A stretch of 64,000 nucleotides of DNA from Priestia megaterium (GCA_008180335.1 VTEF01000003.1:434001-498000); one strand, 5' to 3'; shown: positions 33,420 to 42,834, counted from the stretch's first letter. Notes: generated by a model from the sequence alone, not told the origin. Program-made: numbers and translations.

Positions 33420-34913
33420 TTAATCCATGTTAATCCAGACACTTTTTACTTCCGTATAATTTTCAAGTGCATAACTTCCCATCTCGCGCCCAATGCCAGA
33501 TTGTTTATAACCACCAAATGGACTTGCTGCATCGAATGCATTATAACAATTCACCCACACTGTGCCGGCTTTAAGTCCATGAGCAATGTAATGAGCTTTT
33601 TTCAAATCTTGTGTCCACACGCCTGCTGCTAATCCATAAGTGCTATCATTTGCTTTTGCAATTAAGTCATCTAAATCATCAAAAGGCATCGCCGCAACAA
33701 CTGGCCCAAAGATTTCTTCGCGAGCGATTGTCATTGAATGATTTACATCAGCAAAGATCGTTGGTTCGACGAAGTAACCTTTATCAAATGGAATATTTCC
33801 ACCTGTTAAGACTTCTGCTCCTTCTTCAATTCCTTTATCAATATACGTTTTGACTCGTTTCTGCTGTTGTTCAGATACGAGAGGACCCATAGTGGTTTCT
33901 TCAAGCAATCCATTTCCTTGTTTAATTACTTTCGATTGTGCAACTAAATCTGCTACTACATTATCGTATAAGCCTTTTTGTACGTATAAGCGGCTTCCCG
34001 CACAACATACTTGACCTTGGTTAAACATAATTCCATTTAACGCACCCGGAACAGCTTTTGATAAGTCTGCATCCGGTAAAATAATATTTGGTGATTTCCC
34101 GCCAAGCTCGAGTGTTACACGCTTTAATGTTTCACTAGCTTGTCTCATAATTGATTTACCAACTTCTGTCGAACCTGTAAAGGCAACTTTATCAACAAGC
34201 GGATGATTTACTAGCGGTTCACCTGCTGTTTTCCCATAACCAGGTACAATATTTAATACCCCTTTCGGAAAACCTGCTTCTTCTGCTAGTTGTGCTAAGT
34301 ATAATGCAGAAAGCGGAGTTTGTTCAGCTGGTTTTAAAACAATTGTACAACCGCTTGCTAAAGCCGCTCCTAATTTCCACGCAGCCATTAATAGCGGGAA
34401 GTTCCACGGGATAATTTGTCCAACAACCCCAATCGGCTCATGGCGTGTATAGTTAAAATAAGAACCTTGAACCGGGATAGTTTGTCCAACAATTTTTGTT
34501 GCCCAACCAGCAAAATATCGAAAATGTTCGATGGCTAAAGGGATATCTGCATTTGATGTCTCACGAATTGGTTTTCCATTGTCTAGCGTATCTAGTTGTG
34601 CAAGCTCTAGCTTATTTTCTTCCATTAAATCAGCTAACTTGTAAATTAGACGGCTTCTCTCAGCAGCAGCTAATTTTGTCCAAGGACCGTTATCAAACGC
34701 TTCTCTCGCAGCTCGTACAGCTCGATCAATGTCTTCAGAGTTCGCTTCAGCTATATCCGCTAACTTTTCACCTGTCGCTGGATTTACTGTTTGAAATGTT
34801 TTCCCAGAAACTGAATCGACCCATTGTCCATTGATATACAACTGTTTAACACCTTGTAAAAATTGCTCTACTTTTGGACTCATTTCAACCTTTTTCGCTC
34901 CAAGATTTTGCAT
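33420..34913 (-). CDS. NAD(P)-dependent aldehyde dehydrogenase
   Basis: 497-residue class 1/2-type aldehyde dehydrogenase oxidising aldehydes to carboxylates in the cytoplasm; similar to DhaS/AldX types. Motifs: [12 protein letters not shown], coenzyme loop [12 protein letters not shown], catalytic Glu in [10 protein letters not shown] and catalytic Cys in [12 protein letters not shown]. The C-terminal [14 protein letters not shown] is also conserved. The second ATG (34913) is chosen because the first abuts the ribosome site GGAGG. Single gene; substrate unknown. Confidence 0.92.
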   Translation of the reverse strand: MQNLGAKKVEMSPKVEQFLQGVKQLYINGQWVDSVSGKTFQTVNPATGEKLADIAEANSEDIDRAVRAAREAFDNGPWTKLAAAERSRLIYKLADLMEENKLELAQLDTLDNGKPIRETSNADIPLAIEHFRYFAGWATKIVGQTIPVQGSYFNYTRHEPIGVVGQIIPWNFPLLMAAWKLGAALASGCTIVLKPAEQTPLSALYLAQLAEEAGFPKGVLNIVPGYGKTAGEPLVNHPLVDKVAFTGSTEVGKSIMRQASETLKRVTLELGGKSPNIILPDADLSKAVPGALNGIMFNQGQVCCAGSRLYVQKGLYDNVVADLVAQSKVIKQGNGLLEETTMGPLVSEQQQKRVKTYIDKGIEEGAEVLTGGNIPFDKGYFVEPTIFADVNHSMTIAREEIFGPVVAAMPFDDLDDLIAKANDSTYGLAAGVWTQDLKKAHYIAHGLKAGTVWVNCYNAFDAASPFGGYKQSGIGREMGSYALENYTEVKSVWINMD

Positions 34914-35062
34914 CAAATACATACCTCCTTATTTTTTGAAAACGCTAACAATTATCATTTTATAATACAAGCTGAAAAGAAATCAATTATTAAGTCTTAA
35001 AATTAAGAATTTTTTAACAAAAATTAGATAATTTAATGATTTCCTCTTATTCCACAATAAAA

Positions 35063-35094
35063 AACGTCATTTACGCAGTTTCGTAAATGACGTT
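35063..35094 (-). terminator. terminator of tcyP
   Basis: AACGTCATTTACG (35063-35075) pairs with CGTAAATGACGTT (35082-35094); minus-strand T run follows. Confidence 0.85.
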
Positions 35095-35099
35095 CTGTC

Positions 35100-36494
35100 T
35101 TAAGCCTCCGCTGTTTCAGGAGAAATCGTTTGATCATTGTATACATTTGTATCTAAGCTTTTAGTTACCTTACTAGTAAGGACACCTGCTGTCATACTGC
35201 CGCTTACATTAAGAGCTGTACGTCCCATATCAATCAATGGCTCTACTGAAATTAACAAACCAGCTAATGCAATCGGCAAATCTAATGCGGACAATACTAA
35301 CAATGCCGCAAATGTTGCACCTCCACCAACACCTGCTACACCAAATGAACTAATAGCTACAATTGCAATTAATGTAAAAATAAAGGATGGTGATAATGGA
35401 TCAATTCCTACTGTTGGTGCAATCATCACTGCTAACATTGCCGGATAAATACCTGCACATCCATTTTGGCCAATTGATAATCCAAATGATCCTGCAAAAT
35501 TTGCAATTCCTTCTGGAACGCCAAGCTGTCTTGTTTGTGTGTTAACATTTAATGGCAACGCTCCTGCGCTTGTACGTGAAGTAAATGCAAATGTGAGAAC
35601 AGGGAACGCTTTTTTAATATACGTAATTGGATTTACCCCGACAATCGTTAATAATAATAAATGAATAACAAACATTGCTGCTAACGCTACGTAAGAGGCA
35701 ATAACAAATTTACCAAGCTTCACAATGGCATCAATATTACTTGTAGCAACCGTTTTTGTCATAATTGCAAGTACACCGTATGGCGTTAAACGTAAGATTA
35801 ATGTAACGACACGCATGATAATCGCATAAAACATATCAACAATTTTTGAAAACAAGGCTGCTTCTTCTGGCTTTTTGCGCTTCACACCTAAATAAGCAAA
35901 ACCAATGAAGGCAGCAAAAATCACAACCGCGATCGTTGATGTTGGACGCGCACCTGTTAGATCTAAGAATGGATTTGCTGGAAGTAATTCAACAATTTGT
36001 TGCGGAATTGTTTGAGCTTCCATGCCTGCAAGATTTTCTTCCAGCGCTGCACCACGCTCTGTCTCTGCATCACCTTGTTCAATTTGCACTGCTTCTAAGT
36101 TAAAACTTGTCGCTGTTGCGATTCCGATAGCTGCCGCAATTGCAGTTGTTCCTACTAAAATACCAATAATTAAACCACTGATTTTTCCAATATTATTTGT
36201 AAGTTTTAAGCGAGTGAATGCTGCCACTATTGAAATAAAGACAAGGGGCATTACAATCATCTGCAAAAACTTTACATATCCACTACCAACAATGCTGAAC
36301 CAATCAGCTGTCGTAGTTGTTACTTCAGACGTTGGCCCATAAATGAATTGCAATGCAAATCCGAATAAAATCCCAAGTCCTAAAGCTGTGAATACACGTT
36401 TAGAAAATGATACATGCTTCTTTTGCATAAAAAATAAACCTGTTATTAATAGCAGCATAAGTGCTAGATTAATAACGACTAATAAAATATTCAT
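35100..36494 (-). CDS. tcyP: L-cystine uptake protein TcyP (dicarboxylate/amino acid:cation symporter family)
   Basis: 464-residue SDF-family symporter importing L-cystine. Features: eight or more membrane helices, FLQMIVMPLVFISIVAAFTR (residues about 71-90), serine-rich re-entrant loop TSRTSAGALPLNVN, and GVGGGATFAALLVLSAL. Length matches B. subtilis TcyP (463). The conserved N-terminus and GGAGG before ATG 36494 fix the start. Its promoter carries TTATTGGAATTATT, resembling the CymR site that represses cystine uptake when cysteine is abundant. Confidence 0.88.
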   Translation of the reverse strand: MNILLVVINLALMLLLITGLFFMQKKHVSFSKRVFTALGLGILFGFALQFIYGPTSEVTTTTADWFSIVGSGYVKFLQMIVMPLVFISIVAAFTRLKLTNNIGKISGLIIGILVGTTAIAAAIGIATATSFNLEAVQIEQGDAETERGAALEENLAGMEAQTIPQQIVELLPANPFLDLTGARPTSTIAVVIFAAFIGFAYLGVKRKKPEEAALFSKIVDMFYAIIMRVVTLILRLTPYGVLAIMTKTVATSNIDAIVKLGKFVIASYVALAAMFVIHLLLLTIVGVNPITYIKKAFPVLTFAFTSRTSAGALPLNVNTQTRQLGVPEGIANFAGSFGLSIGQNGCAGIYPAMLAVMIAPTVGIDPLSPSFIFTLIAIVAISSFGVAGVGGGATFAALLVLSALDLPIALAGLLISVEPLIDMGRTALNVSGSMTAGVLTSKVTKSLDTNVYNDQTISPETAEA

Positions 36495-36540
36495 TATAAT
36501 TCCTCCTATACTGATTTCCCAAAAGACTAAGTCTATATTA

Positions 36541-36569
36541 CTTATAATACAATAATTCCAATAAGTCAA
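36541..36569 (-). promoter_or_regulatory. tcyP promoter with CymR-like site
   Basis: On the minus strand TTGACT (36569-36564), 17 bp, TATAAG (36546-36541). The spacer contains TTATTGGAATTATT (36564-36551), like the core of CymR sites of cysteine-regulated genes. Confidence 0.55.
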
Positions 36570-36903
36570 CTCGGTTTTACTTTTTTATTAAAGTTGTTTT
36601 TTTCAAAATAATAAATTGATTCGTATAAATTGTTGTAATCCATCTACAATACTTGAAAAAATTACTTCATGTGTTAGCTAATTGCATCGTAGATTCAAAA
36701 TCCAAGCGTTTACTATAGCGTAAACTAAAGAAAACGAACAATTAGTGATGTTTTCTTTATGTGAACTGATTATTCGTTAAAATTCTCTGGATTATGAGCA
36801 TGTGTTGCTTTAGGATATAGCAGCTTTCATCTGTGCTCTACTGTTAACACCTTTATGAGGCAGCAATTCCACATTTAGTCATGTTAAAGCCGGATGCATA
36901 AAA
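36570..36903. other. intergenic region between divergent transcription units
   Basis: 334 bp upstream of tcyP and downstream of the gene at 37003. No gene or further structure is evident. Confidence 0.5.
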
Positions 36904-36932
36904 AGAAGCCGGAAGATTCAATTCCGACTTCT
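36904..36932 (-). terminator. terminator of the hypothetical gene at 37003
   Basis: AGAAGCCGGAA (36904-36914) pairs with TTCCGACTTCT (36922-36932), one mismatch; five T follow on the minus strand. Confidence 0.7.
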
Positions 36933-37002
36933 AAACTATGTATTATATTATGATGATAATCATTTTATTGTTAACTTTCATTGCAACGTATTAAAACGAA
37001 AT

Positions 37003-37371
37003 TTACATTTCATACAATTCATTTAGCCATTTAACAAACAAATGTTTTGGCAGTTCTAATTCATGAAGCTCAACATGCTGCACATCTGCCAATGTTGTTC
37101 CCCTGGACATATAAAAATACCATTGCCAACCTACATCCTTTGCGATTGCATAAGATCTAGCTAAATCTTGTCTTTCATCAAACTGTTTCATGTCATTCAT
37201 CCACTGTGTTTCATCTACATCATATTCATAATAATGGAGTGTGTATTTATCACACCAATAAGCTAAATCTTGATGCGAAAAATGATTTTCTTCATCACAT
37301 ACTTGCAACAAAAGCATTCTTAAATTTTCAGGTGTATACGGCAGTATAATCTTTTGATATGCATCTCTCAT
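37003..37371 (-). CDS. hypothetical protein
   Basis: 122-residue soluble acidic protein, rich in Tyr, Trp and Asp (HYYEYDVDETQW, GWQWYFYM). No signal peptide, membrane segment or catalytic motif. ATG 37371 has a modest purine-rich site upstream. A terminator follows the stop. I do not recognise a family. Neighbours (tcyP and a fatty-acid-like cluster) give no clear functional hint. Confidence 0.7.
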   Translation of the reverse strand: MRDAYQKIILPYTPENLRMLLLQVCDEENHFSHQDLAYWCDKYTLHYYEYDVDETQWMNDMKQFDERQDLARSYAIAKDVGWQWYFYMSRGTTLADVQHVELHELELPKHLFVKWLNELYEM

Positions 37372-37535
37372 TCTTTTACCCTTCCCGATTTGTTCGTTTC
37401 TTTTATTACATCATGTACCAACAAGTTTAGCAATAAGAAATGGATAACGTTTTCGTTACTTTTTGTTTACAACTTTACTTAATTATACATAAATTTTATG
37501 ATTACCTTCAATTTCAAAAGTTGGATTAGATATAG

Positions 37536-37622
37536 ATAAAGCAAGTTGTTTACGCTAGGCTAGAAGCAAAACAGGAACTAGAAGATAAAAACTTCTTTGG
37601 AAAAGTTGAGATTATTCAGTGA
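37536..37622 (+). pseudogene. possible C-terminal remnant of a zinc-type quinone oxidoreductase
   Basis: A 28-codon stretch after a stop ends with LEAKQELEDKNFFGKVEIIQ, then TGA. This resembles the extreme C-terminus of medium-chain dehydrogenase/quinone reductases (E-A-x-x-x-L-E-x-x-x-x-F-G-K-V-x-I). There is no start codon or ribosome site, and the upstream 100 bp are not coding. Probably gene debris; low confidence. Confidence 0.25.
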
Positions 37623-37653
37623 AGATATATAAGCAATAATTTTTTATGACAAA

Positions 37654-37682
37654 CACCACCAACAAAAAAATCGTTGGTGGTG
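37654..37682 (-). terminator. terminator of the enoyl-CoA hydratase-family gene
   Basis: CACCACCAAC (37654-37663) pairs with GTTGGTGGTG (37673-37682). The T run after it on the minus strand is short. Confidence 0.7.
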
Positions 37683-37693
37683 CTTAATTAAAC

Positions 37694-38446
37694 TTACGCT
37701 TCTTCAGAGCCTTTTTGCTGCAGCAAAGAGCTTGTCGCTGAAATTTCATTAAATAATTTTCGTTCTAGTTTCAGGCCTTCAGCTTGAGGCAACTTCAATC
37801 CCTCTACAATTGCCTTTTTAGCAGCGAATAGAGCATCTCCTGGATGTCTGGCTACATTCTGAGCCCATTCTATCGCAGATTCGCGAAATCCCTCCGTTGG
37901 TAAAACTGCATTAAGCCAACCGTGTTGAAGAGCTTCTTGGGCTTTAAAAACTCTGCCGGCAATAATAGCATCAGCAGCAACTCCAGGACCAACGAGACGA
38001 GGTAAGCGAATCGTTCCTCCACCACCTGGTATAATTCCTACAAGCACTTCCGGATTACCTACATGAGCACGTTCAGAGCCAATTCGGAGCGTACATGCAA
38101 GAGCTGTTTCGTTGCCGCCTCCCCACGCTTGTCCGTCAATGGCTGCGATTGTTGGCTGCGGAATTTCTTCTAGCAATCTTAGAGCACGATCCCATCCTTC
38201 AAGATCTGCCTCGGTTGATTCTCCCCTTCCGTTGCTTGCAAGGTCAGCAAGATCAGCATGTGCAATAAAATAGCCGTCCACTCCTCCAGTTAGCATGACT
38301 ACTTTCACTTCATCTGTCTTTTTTGCTAGACTTTCTAGATGATCGCCTAGACGTCTGATGGATGTAAAATCCATCGTATTTTTCGGCGGACGTGTAAACG
38401 TTAAAACTGCTACTTTATCATGGTATTCTATTGACCAAGTATCCAT
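37694..38446 (-). CDS. enoyl-CoA hydratase/isomerase family protein
   Basis: 250-residue crotonase-fold enzyme. Oxyanion-hole and catalytic segments are intact: YFIAHADLADL, GQAWGGGNETALA (first catalytic Glu position) and VGNPEVLVGIIPGGGGTIRL (second Glu). It likely hydrates or isomerises an acyl-CoA thioester; chain specificity is unknown. It is the last of three minus-strand genes, SDR > TetR > this, suggesting a regulated fatty-acid or aromatic-acid degradation module. ATG 38446. Confidence 0.88.
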   Translation of the reverse strand: MDTWSIEYHDKVAVLTFTRPPKNTMDFTSIRRLGDHLESLAKKTDEVKVVMLTGGVDGYFIAHADLADLASNGRGESTEADLEGWDRALRLLEEIPQPTIAAIDGQAWGGGNETALACTLRIGSERAHVGNPEVLVGIIPGGGGTIRLPRLVGPGVAADAIIAGRVFKAQEALQHGWLNAVLPTEGFRESAIEWAQNVARHPGDALFAAKKAIVEGLKLPQAEGLKLERKLFNEISATSSLLQQKGSEEA

Positions 38447-38493
38447 AAAAAATCACATTCTTTCATAAATAATATTGTTAAATCATCTATCCT

Positions 38494-38508
38494 TAGGCAA
38501 TTTGCCTA
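38494..38508. promoter_or_regulatory. 15-bp palindrome between the TetR and enoyl-CoA hydratase genes
   Basis: TAGGCAA (38494-38500), T, TTGCCTA (38502-38508). It lies just after the TetR stop and 48 bp before the hydratase start; it may be a weak terminator or a second operator. Confidence 0.4.
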
Positions 38509-38516
38509 GTTTTATG

Positions 38517-39071
38517 TTAGTGTTGCTGCGTATTTATGATTGTTTCTCTAAACACACTATAGGCTTGATCTAATTCTTCTTTTGGAGCTCCCTGAAGTGC
38601 CTGTAGCGCTAAACCGTCCAAAAATGCAACAATGAACCTTGCCACCGCACGATTTGATATACCAAAGGCAAATTCCTCTTCAACAATGGAATTGATCCAC
38701 ATCTCCTGCAACTCTTTTGTTTTTTCTGCCATAGCTGGATTCCACATTGACATCGTTAGCAAATCAACATAAACCTTTTGAAGAGTCGGATTGGCTGTCT
38801 GCTGTTCACGAAGGTAATCAGCTGCTTTTTCGATTCTTGTTGAGGGGTCTTTTATATCTTTTAAATATTCCTTTATTCTTTTTTGTTCATCGTTAATAAA
38901 TTGGAAAGTTGCCTCAAGCATAAGCCCTTCCTTGCTTGTAAAGTAGTAGTGGATCTGGCTTAAGGCAACGCCGGCTTTCTTTGAGATATCACGCAGAGTT
39001 GTAGATGAACTTCCTTTCTCTGCTATGCAGGCAAAAGTAGCCTCTAAAATTTTATTCCTTGTATTAGACAT
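38517..39071 (-). CDS. TetR/AcrR-family transcriptional regulator
   Basis: 184-residue regulator: N-terminal helix-turn-helix (residues about 5-50, TTLRDISKKAGVALSQIHYYF is split across helices 2 and 3) and a helical ligand-binding domain. TetR proteins usually repress neighbouring genes until a ligand, here perhaps an acyl-CoA, binds. It sits between the SDR and enoyl-CoA hydratase genes; the perfect palindrome at 39959-39974 upstream of the SDR is the likely operator. ATG 39071. Confidence 0.9.
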   Translation of the reverse strand: MSNTRNKILEATFACIAEKGSSSTTLRDISKKAGVALSQIHYYFTSKEGLMLEATFQFINDEQKRIKEYLKDIKDPSTRIEKAADYLREQQTANPTLQKVYVDLLTMSMWNPAMAEKTKELQEMWINSIVEEEFAFGISNRAVARFIVAFLDGLALQALQGAPKEELDQAYSVFRETIINTQQH

Positions 39072-39173
39072 AGTAGTCGAGCACTCCTTATTCGTTTAAA
39101 GACTTTACCATTTTCATTTTATCCAACAATCTCTATTAAATAAAGGCAGTGCTTTATATAGAATAGAAAGGAA

Positions 39174-39926
39174 TTATTTAAAAGCTGTAAATCCATCATC
39201 TACCATAATGGTTGTTCCATTTATTCCGCTTGCTTCTTCAGATGCAAGAAAAGCGACTACATTCGCAATTTGTTCAGGCTGCATGAGCTTTCCTCTCATT
39301 TGATGGCGTGCAAGACGTTCAGTTTTTCCCGCATCCTTGTAAGATTGAATGATTCTAGTATCCACAGATCCTGGTGCCACTCCTACAACGCGGATTCCAT
39401 AAGGAGCCAGATCCAAAGCAGCTGATTGCGTCATCATTTTCACTGCGCCCTTTGCCGCATTATATCCGATAATATGGTAACTGGCCATAAATGCAAATAC
39501 AGAAGCTGTGTTAATAATCGTACCTTCGATATTTAGCTCTTTCATCTTGCGTGCAGCAGCTAAAATACCATAATATACACCATATTGATTGATTTTGACT
39601 ACTGTATCATAATCTTCCGGTGTGTGGTCGAACAAAGGTTCATGAAGGCCGATTCCTGCATTATTAAAAATAACATCCAGTCGTCCGTATGTTTCAACTG
39701 TATAATCCATAAGCTCTTCCATCTCTTTAAATTCTGCTACATTTACCTTTTTAAATGAGGCATGCCCGCCAGCTTCGTTAATAATATTAACCGTTTCCTT
39801 ACCAGTATCTTCATTGAATTCAGCGACGACAACCTTCGAACCTTCTTGTGCAAATTTAATGGCAGTCGCACGTCCAATCCCGCTTCCAGCACCTGTAATA
39901 ATCGAAACCTTATCTTTCAATCTCAT
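39174..39926 (-). CDS. short-chain dehydrogenase/reductase
   Basis: 250-residue classical SDR: coenzyme motif TGAGSGIGRA (residues about 12-21), structural NNAGIG, and catalytic Ser ... Tyr-x-x-x-Lys (TASVFAF ... YNAAK). Acidic residue after the second strand (VVAEFNED) suggests NAD preference. It probably oxidises a hydroxyacyl or alcohol intermediate, in line with the adjacent enoyl-CoA hydratase. First gene of the three-gene group, with a palindromic operator just upstream. Confidence 0.9.
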   Translation of the reverse strand: MRLKDKVSIITGAGSGIGRATAIKFAQEGSKVVVAEFNEDTGKETVNIINEAGGHASFKKVNVAEFKEMEELMDYTVETYGRLDVIFNNAGIGLHEPLFDHTPEDYDTVVKINQYGVYYGILAAARKMKELNIEGTIINTASVFAFMASYHIIGYNAAKGAVKMMTQSAALDLAPYGIRVVGVAPGSVDTRIIQSYKDAGKTERLARHQMRGKLMQPEQIANVVAFLASEEASGINGTTIMVDDGFTAFK

Positions 39927-39958
39927 ATGTAATACCCCCTAGAAAATTAAAAATATAT

Positions 39959-39974
39959 TCGGACGTACGTCCGA
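39959..39974. promoter_or_regulatory. perfect 16-bp palindromic operator
   Basis: TCGGACGTACGTCCGA, 33 bp before the SDR start. It is GC-rich in an AT-rich promoter region and perfectly symmetric, as expected for a TetR-family operator; the regulator at 38517-39071 is the natural candidate. Confidence 0.7.
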
Positions 39975-40360
39975 CCTAATTAATATATCACTAGTGAGCA
40001 GAAATATCAATTAAAAACTAAAATACTCTCTCTTTCATATGACCAAAGTATATGCTATTAGAAAATTGGGTCCACCACATTTTTATCATCAATCAAACAC
40101 ACGAACTTTATAATGACATACGCTGTTTTTCTTGTGATATACACCTTATAAGTGTATATATAAGCAGATTATTCATGGTTTTCTTAGCATTATGATATAC
40201 TATTATCGAAGAAGTAAGAAAATAAAGAACTTTTCTGTTAAAAAAAGATTTTGCGATCCATTCATTAAAAGTAAGTTCAATTCATCACATTCTCTTATTA
40301 ACCTACTGAAATAACATTAATTTTAATATAAATAATTGAATTAAAAGAGGTGAACCATTC
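39975..40360. other. intergenic region between divergent SDR and antiporter genes
   Basis: 386 bp without a gene. It contains an inverted repeat ATATACAC (40137-40144) / GTGTATAT (40152-40159) about 200 bp before the antiporter start, of unknown role. Confidence 0.5.
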
Positions 40361-41887
40361 TTGGAATTTACGATTGACAACTCAATTTTTCTTTTATCGA
40401 TTCTCCTAGTAGTTGGTGTACTTACCGCGAAATTTTCTTCTCGTTTAGGTGTACCTTCCCTCGTACTTTTCATCATTGTTGGTATGATATTAAGTCATTA
40501 TATCTACTTTGACAACGCTCTCTTAACACAAGGATTTGGTATTATTGCACTCATTATTATTTTATTCGACGGTGGTATTCACACGAAATGGACTGATGTT
40601 AAAGCCGTTATCCGCCCGTCAGTTTCTCTTGCTACAGCTGGTGTTTTAGTGACAACCATTGTCACGGGCGTATTAGCAAAATATATTTTAGACGTTACAT
40701 GGTTAGAAGGTTTACTTTTTGGCGCGATTGTTGGCTCTACAGACGCTGCTGCTGTTTTTTCTGTCCTTGGCTCTAAAAATATTCGTCAAAAATTAACTTC
40801 TACACTAGAGGTTGAATCAGGTTCAAATGATCCAATGGCCATCTTTTTAACTGTTTCAATCATTCAACTTATCCAAAATCCTGATTCTCCAATCTTCACT
40901 TTAATTCTAGATTTCTTCTGGCAAATGGGAATTGGACTGATTATGGGTTTATTACTAGGTAAGGCTTCTGTTTGGGCTATTAATCGAATTAATCTTGATT
41001 CCTCGGGCTTATATCCTGTTTTATCACTCGCTCTTGCAGCTCTTACATATGGAATTACTGCATTCATAGGCGCAAGCGGCTTACTAGCTGTGTATATTAT
41101 GGCCGTTTCTTTAGGAAACGCAGATTTAACTTATCGTCATGCAATCGTCCGGTTTAACGAAGGATTTGCATGGATGATGCAAATTTTAATGTTTATTTTA
41201 TTAGGGTTACTTGTATTCCCAAAAGAACTTATCGATATTACATGGCAAGGAATTTTACTTTCCTTCTTATTAATGCTCGTTGCAAGACCTTTAGGTGTAT
41301 TTATTAGTATGATTTTCACGAAATACTCAATAAAAGAAAAGCTATTTATCTCATGGGCTGGCTTAAAAGGGGCTGTTCCTATTGTACTTGCCACTTACCC
41401 TATGATGGCTGAACTGGAAAACAGTTCACTTATTTTTAATGTTGTCTTCTTTGTTGTATTAACTTCTGCTTTACTTCAAGGAGCTACCATTTCACCACTG
41501 GCCAATTTGTTAAAGTTATCAGAAGGTGAAAAAGAAGTAGTTCCACATAGTTTAGAATTAGTTTCAATAGGTAAAACAAATAATGAAATGATTGAACTAA
41601 AACTGGTAAAAGATGCAGCTATATCTGGAAAATCACTTGAAGAAATTCCGCTGCCAGAAGATATTTTAATTACAGCAGTTATTAGAGAAGATAAGTTATT
41701 AACACCACGAGGAACTACACAAATCTTTTCTGGAGACACATTATACGTTCTCGTATCTAAGAAAAAACGCGATAAGGTAAAAGCATTCTTTCAAAAAAAA
41801 GCAGATAAAACAACTAGTACTCATGCTAAAGAAGACAAGCAAAATCCTGATTCTTCAAGTGCAGTTAAAAATACAGATCGTTCATAA
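40361..41887 (+). CDS. potassium/sodium-proton antiporter, CPA1 NhaP2 type with TrkA-C domain
   Basis: 508-residue membrane antiporter. About 12-13 helices of the Na+/H+ exchanger fold occupy residues 1-390 (LFDGGIHTKW and GAIVGSTDAAAVFS carry the ion-site acidic residues), followed by a cytoplasmic TrkA_C (RCK-C) regulatory domain about 405-475 and a charged tail. It exchanges K+ or Na+ for H+ and helps pH and ion homeostasis. RCK_C domains may bind nucleotides such as c-di-AMP, but that is family inference. It starts at TTG 40361 with GAGGTG upstream. Confidence 0.9.
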   Translation: MEFTIDNSIFLLSILLVVGVLTAKFSSRLGVPSLVLFIIVGMILSHYIYFDNALLTQGFGIIALIIILFDGGIHTKWTDVKAVIRPSVSLATAGVLVTTIVTGVLAKYILDVTWLEGLLFGAIVGSTDAAAVFSVLGSKNIRQKLTSTLEVESGSNDPMAIFLTVSIIQLIQNPDSPIFTLILDFFWQMGIGLIMGLLLGKASVWAINRINLDSSGLYPVLSLALAALTYGITAFIGASGLLAVYIMAVSLGNADLTYRHAIVRFNEGFAWMMQILMFILLGLLVFPKELIDITWQGILLSFLLMLVARPLGVFISMIFTKYSIKEKLFISWAGLKGAVPIVLATYPMMAELENSSLIFNVVFFVVLTSALLQGATISPLANLLKLSEGEKEVVPHSLELVSIGKTNNEMIELKLVKDAAISGKSLEEIPLPEDILITAVIREDKLLTPRGTTQIFSGDTLYVLVSKKKRDKVKAFFQKKADKTTSTHAKEDKQNPDSSSAVKNTDRS

Positions 41888-41896
41888 CAGATATGT

Positions 41897-41935
41897 AAAG
41901 AACAATCCTTAATGAGATTTAGAGGATTGTTCTTT
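41897..41935. terminator. bidirectional terminator
   Basis: AAAGAACAATCCT (41897-41909) pairs with AGGATTGTTCTTT (41923-41935). It overlaps the end of the deacetylase gene and serves both convergent genes. Confidence 0.8.
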
Positions 41936-42682
41936 TTGTTGCATTAAATAAAGAGACTCGTAATTCGGGTGATGTTTCAGCAGTTCAGAAATTGTTACAA
42001 ATTTATATCCTTTTTCTTTTAGCTCAGGCAAAATCTCCCTTAGTGCCTCGATTGTCTGGGTTCGATTTCCGCCAGTATCATGGAACAGTACAATATCACC
42101 TGAACTTGCATTTTTAAGAACTTGGTTAACAATTCTTCCTACACCCGGGTTGCGCCAATCAAATGTATCTTGATGCCAAGACCAAAGCACAACCGTATAC
42201 TGCTGATTTTTAGCAGCTTTAACTACTTTATCATCATAGTAGCCTGTCGGCGGTCTAAACAAGTATGGTTTAATCCCGGTAATTTCCTGAATAAGTTCAT
42301 CCGCTTTTTCAATCTCTTCTTCCAACCTTTTTACGTTCTCACCTTGAACTTCAATATGGCTGTATGTATGATTAGCAAGTTCATGGCCTTCTCTTATTTC
42401 TCTTTTTGCTATGTTGGGAAATCGATTAACACGATCACCTACTACAAAAAAAGTTGCTTTGGCATGATATTGCTTTAATAGATCTAAAATAATAGGTGTA
42501 TACGTTGGATCAGGTCCATCATCAAATGTTAATGCAATGATTTTCTCATCTGTTGTTGGAACTTCCCACACAATGTCGCCTTTTTTTTCATAATAAAAAC
42601 GACTTTTCTTCGCCGCTTCTACGTGCAGATCCGTACTATGTATCCAAAGGAGACACCAAAGTAGTATGAAGATTTTTTTCAT
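41909..42682 (-). CDS. polysaccharide deacetylase (NodB domain), secreted
   Basis: 257-residue protein with a signal peptide (about residues 1-23) and a NodB deacetylase domain (about 48-235): metal Asp in TFDDGPDP, HTYSH histidines, RPPTGYYDD, WSWHQDTFDW and catalytic His in LFHDTGGNR, all intact. It should remove acetyl groups from peptidoglycan or another cell-wall glycan outside the cell. GAGGTG precedes ATG 42682. A 41-residue gene lies 26 bp upstream on the same strand and may be co-translated. Exact substrate unknown. Confidence 0.9.
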   Translation of the reverse strand: MKKIFILLWCLLWIHSTDLHVEAAKKSRFYYEKKGDIVWEVPTTDEKIIALTFDDGPDPTYTPIILDLLKQYHAKATFFVVGDRVNRFPNIAKREIREGHELANHTYSHIEVQGENVKRLEEEIEKADELIQEITGIKPYLFRPPTGYYDDKVVKAAKNQQYTVVLWSWHQDTFDWRNPGVGRIVNQVLKNASSGDIVLFHDTGGNRTQTIEALREILPELKEKGYKFVTISELLKHHPNYESLYLMQQKEQSSKSH

Positions 42683-42708
42683 CTTTTCACCTCTATTTTC
42701 AAGATAAT

Positions 42709-42834
42709 TTATTTCTCTTCCTCCTTTTCAATATTATCTGCCACAACCGCTTTTAAATCTTTCCAAAAAAGCTCCTCATTACACACGTATGAATGTTCTT
42801 GTTCTTTATTTGCATCTATGTTTTCTTTTTTCAT
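42709..42834 (-). CDS. 41-residue acidic small protein upstream of the deacetylase
   Basis: Short frame from ATG 42834 to TAA 42709, with GGAGA about nine bases upstream. The product is hydrophilic and acidic (KKENIDANKEQEHSYVCNEE at the N-terminus, IEKEEEK at the end), with one Trp and one Cys. The start signal and its position just before the deacetylase gene suggest a translated small gene. No family recognised. Confidence 0.55.
   Translation of the reverse strand: MKKENIDANKEQEHSYVCNEELFWKDLKAVVADNIEKEEEK

Noticed and set aside
36953-36967. Fur-box-like TGATAATCATTTTAT
   Set aside because: Only the left half fits the 7-1-7 pattern, and it lies downstream, not upstream, of the nearby gene.
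39975-40360. Possible c-di-AMP (ydaO-type) riboswitch before the antiporter
   Set aside because: The conserved ydaO segments are not present in this leader.
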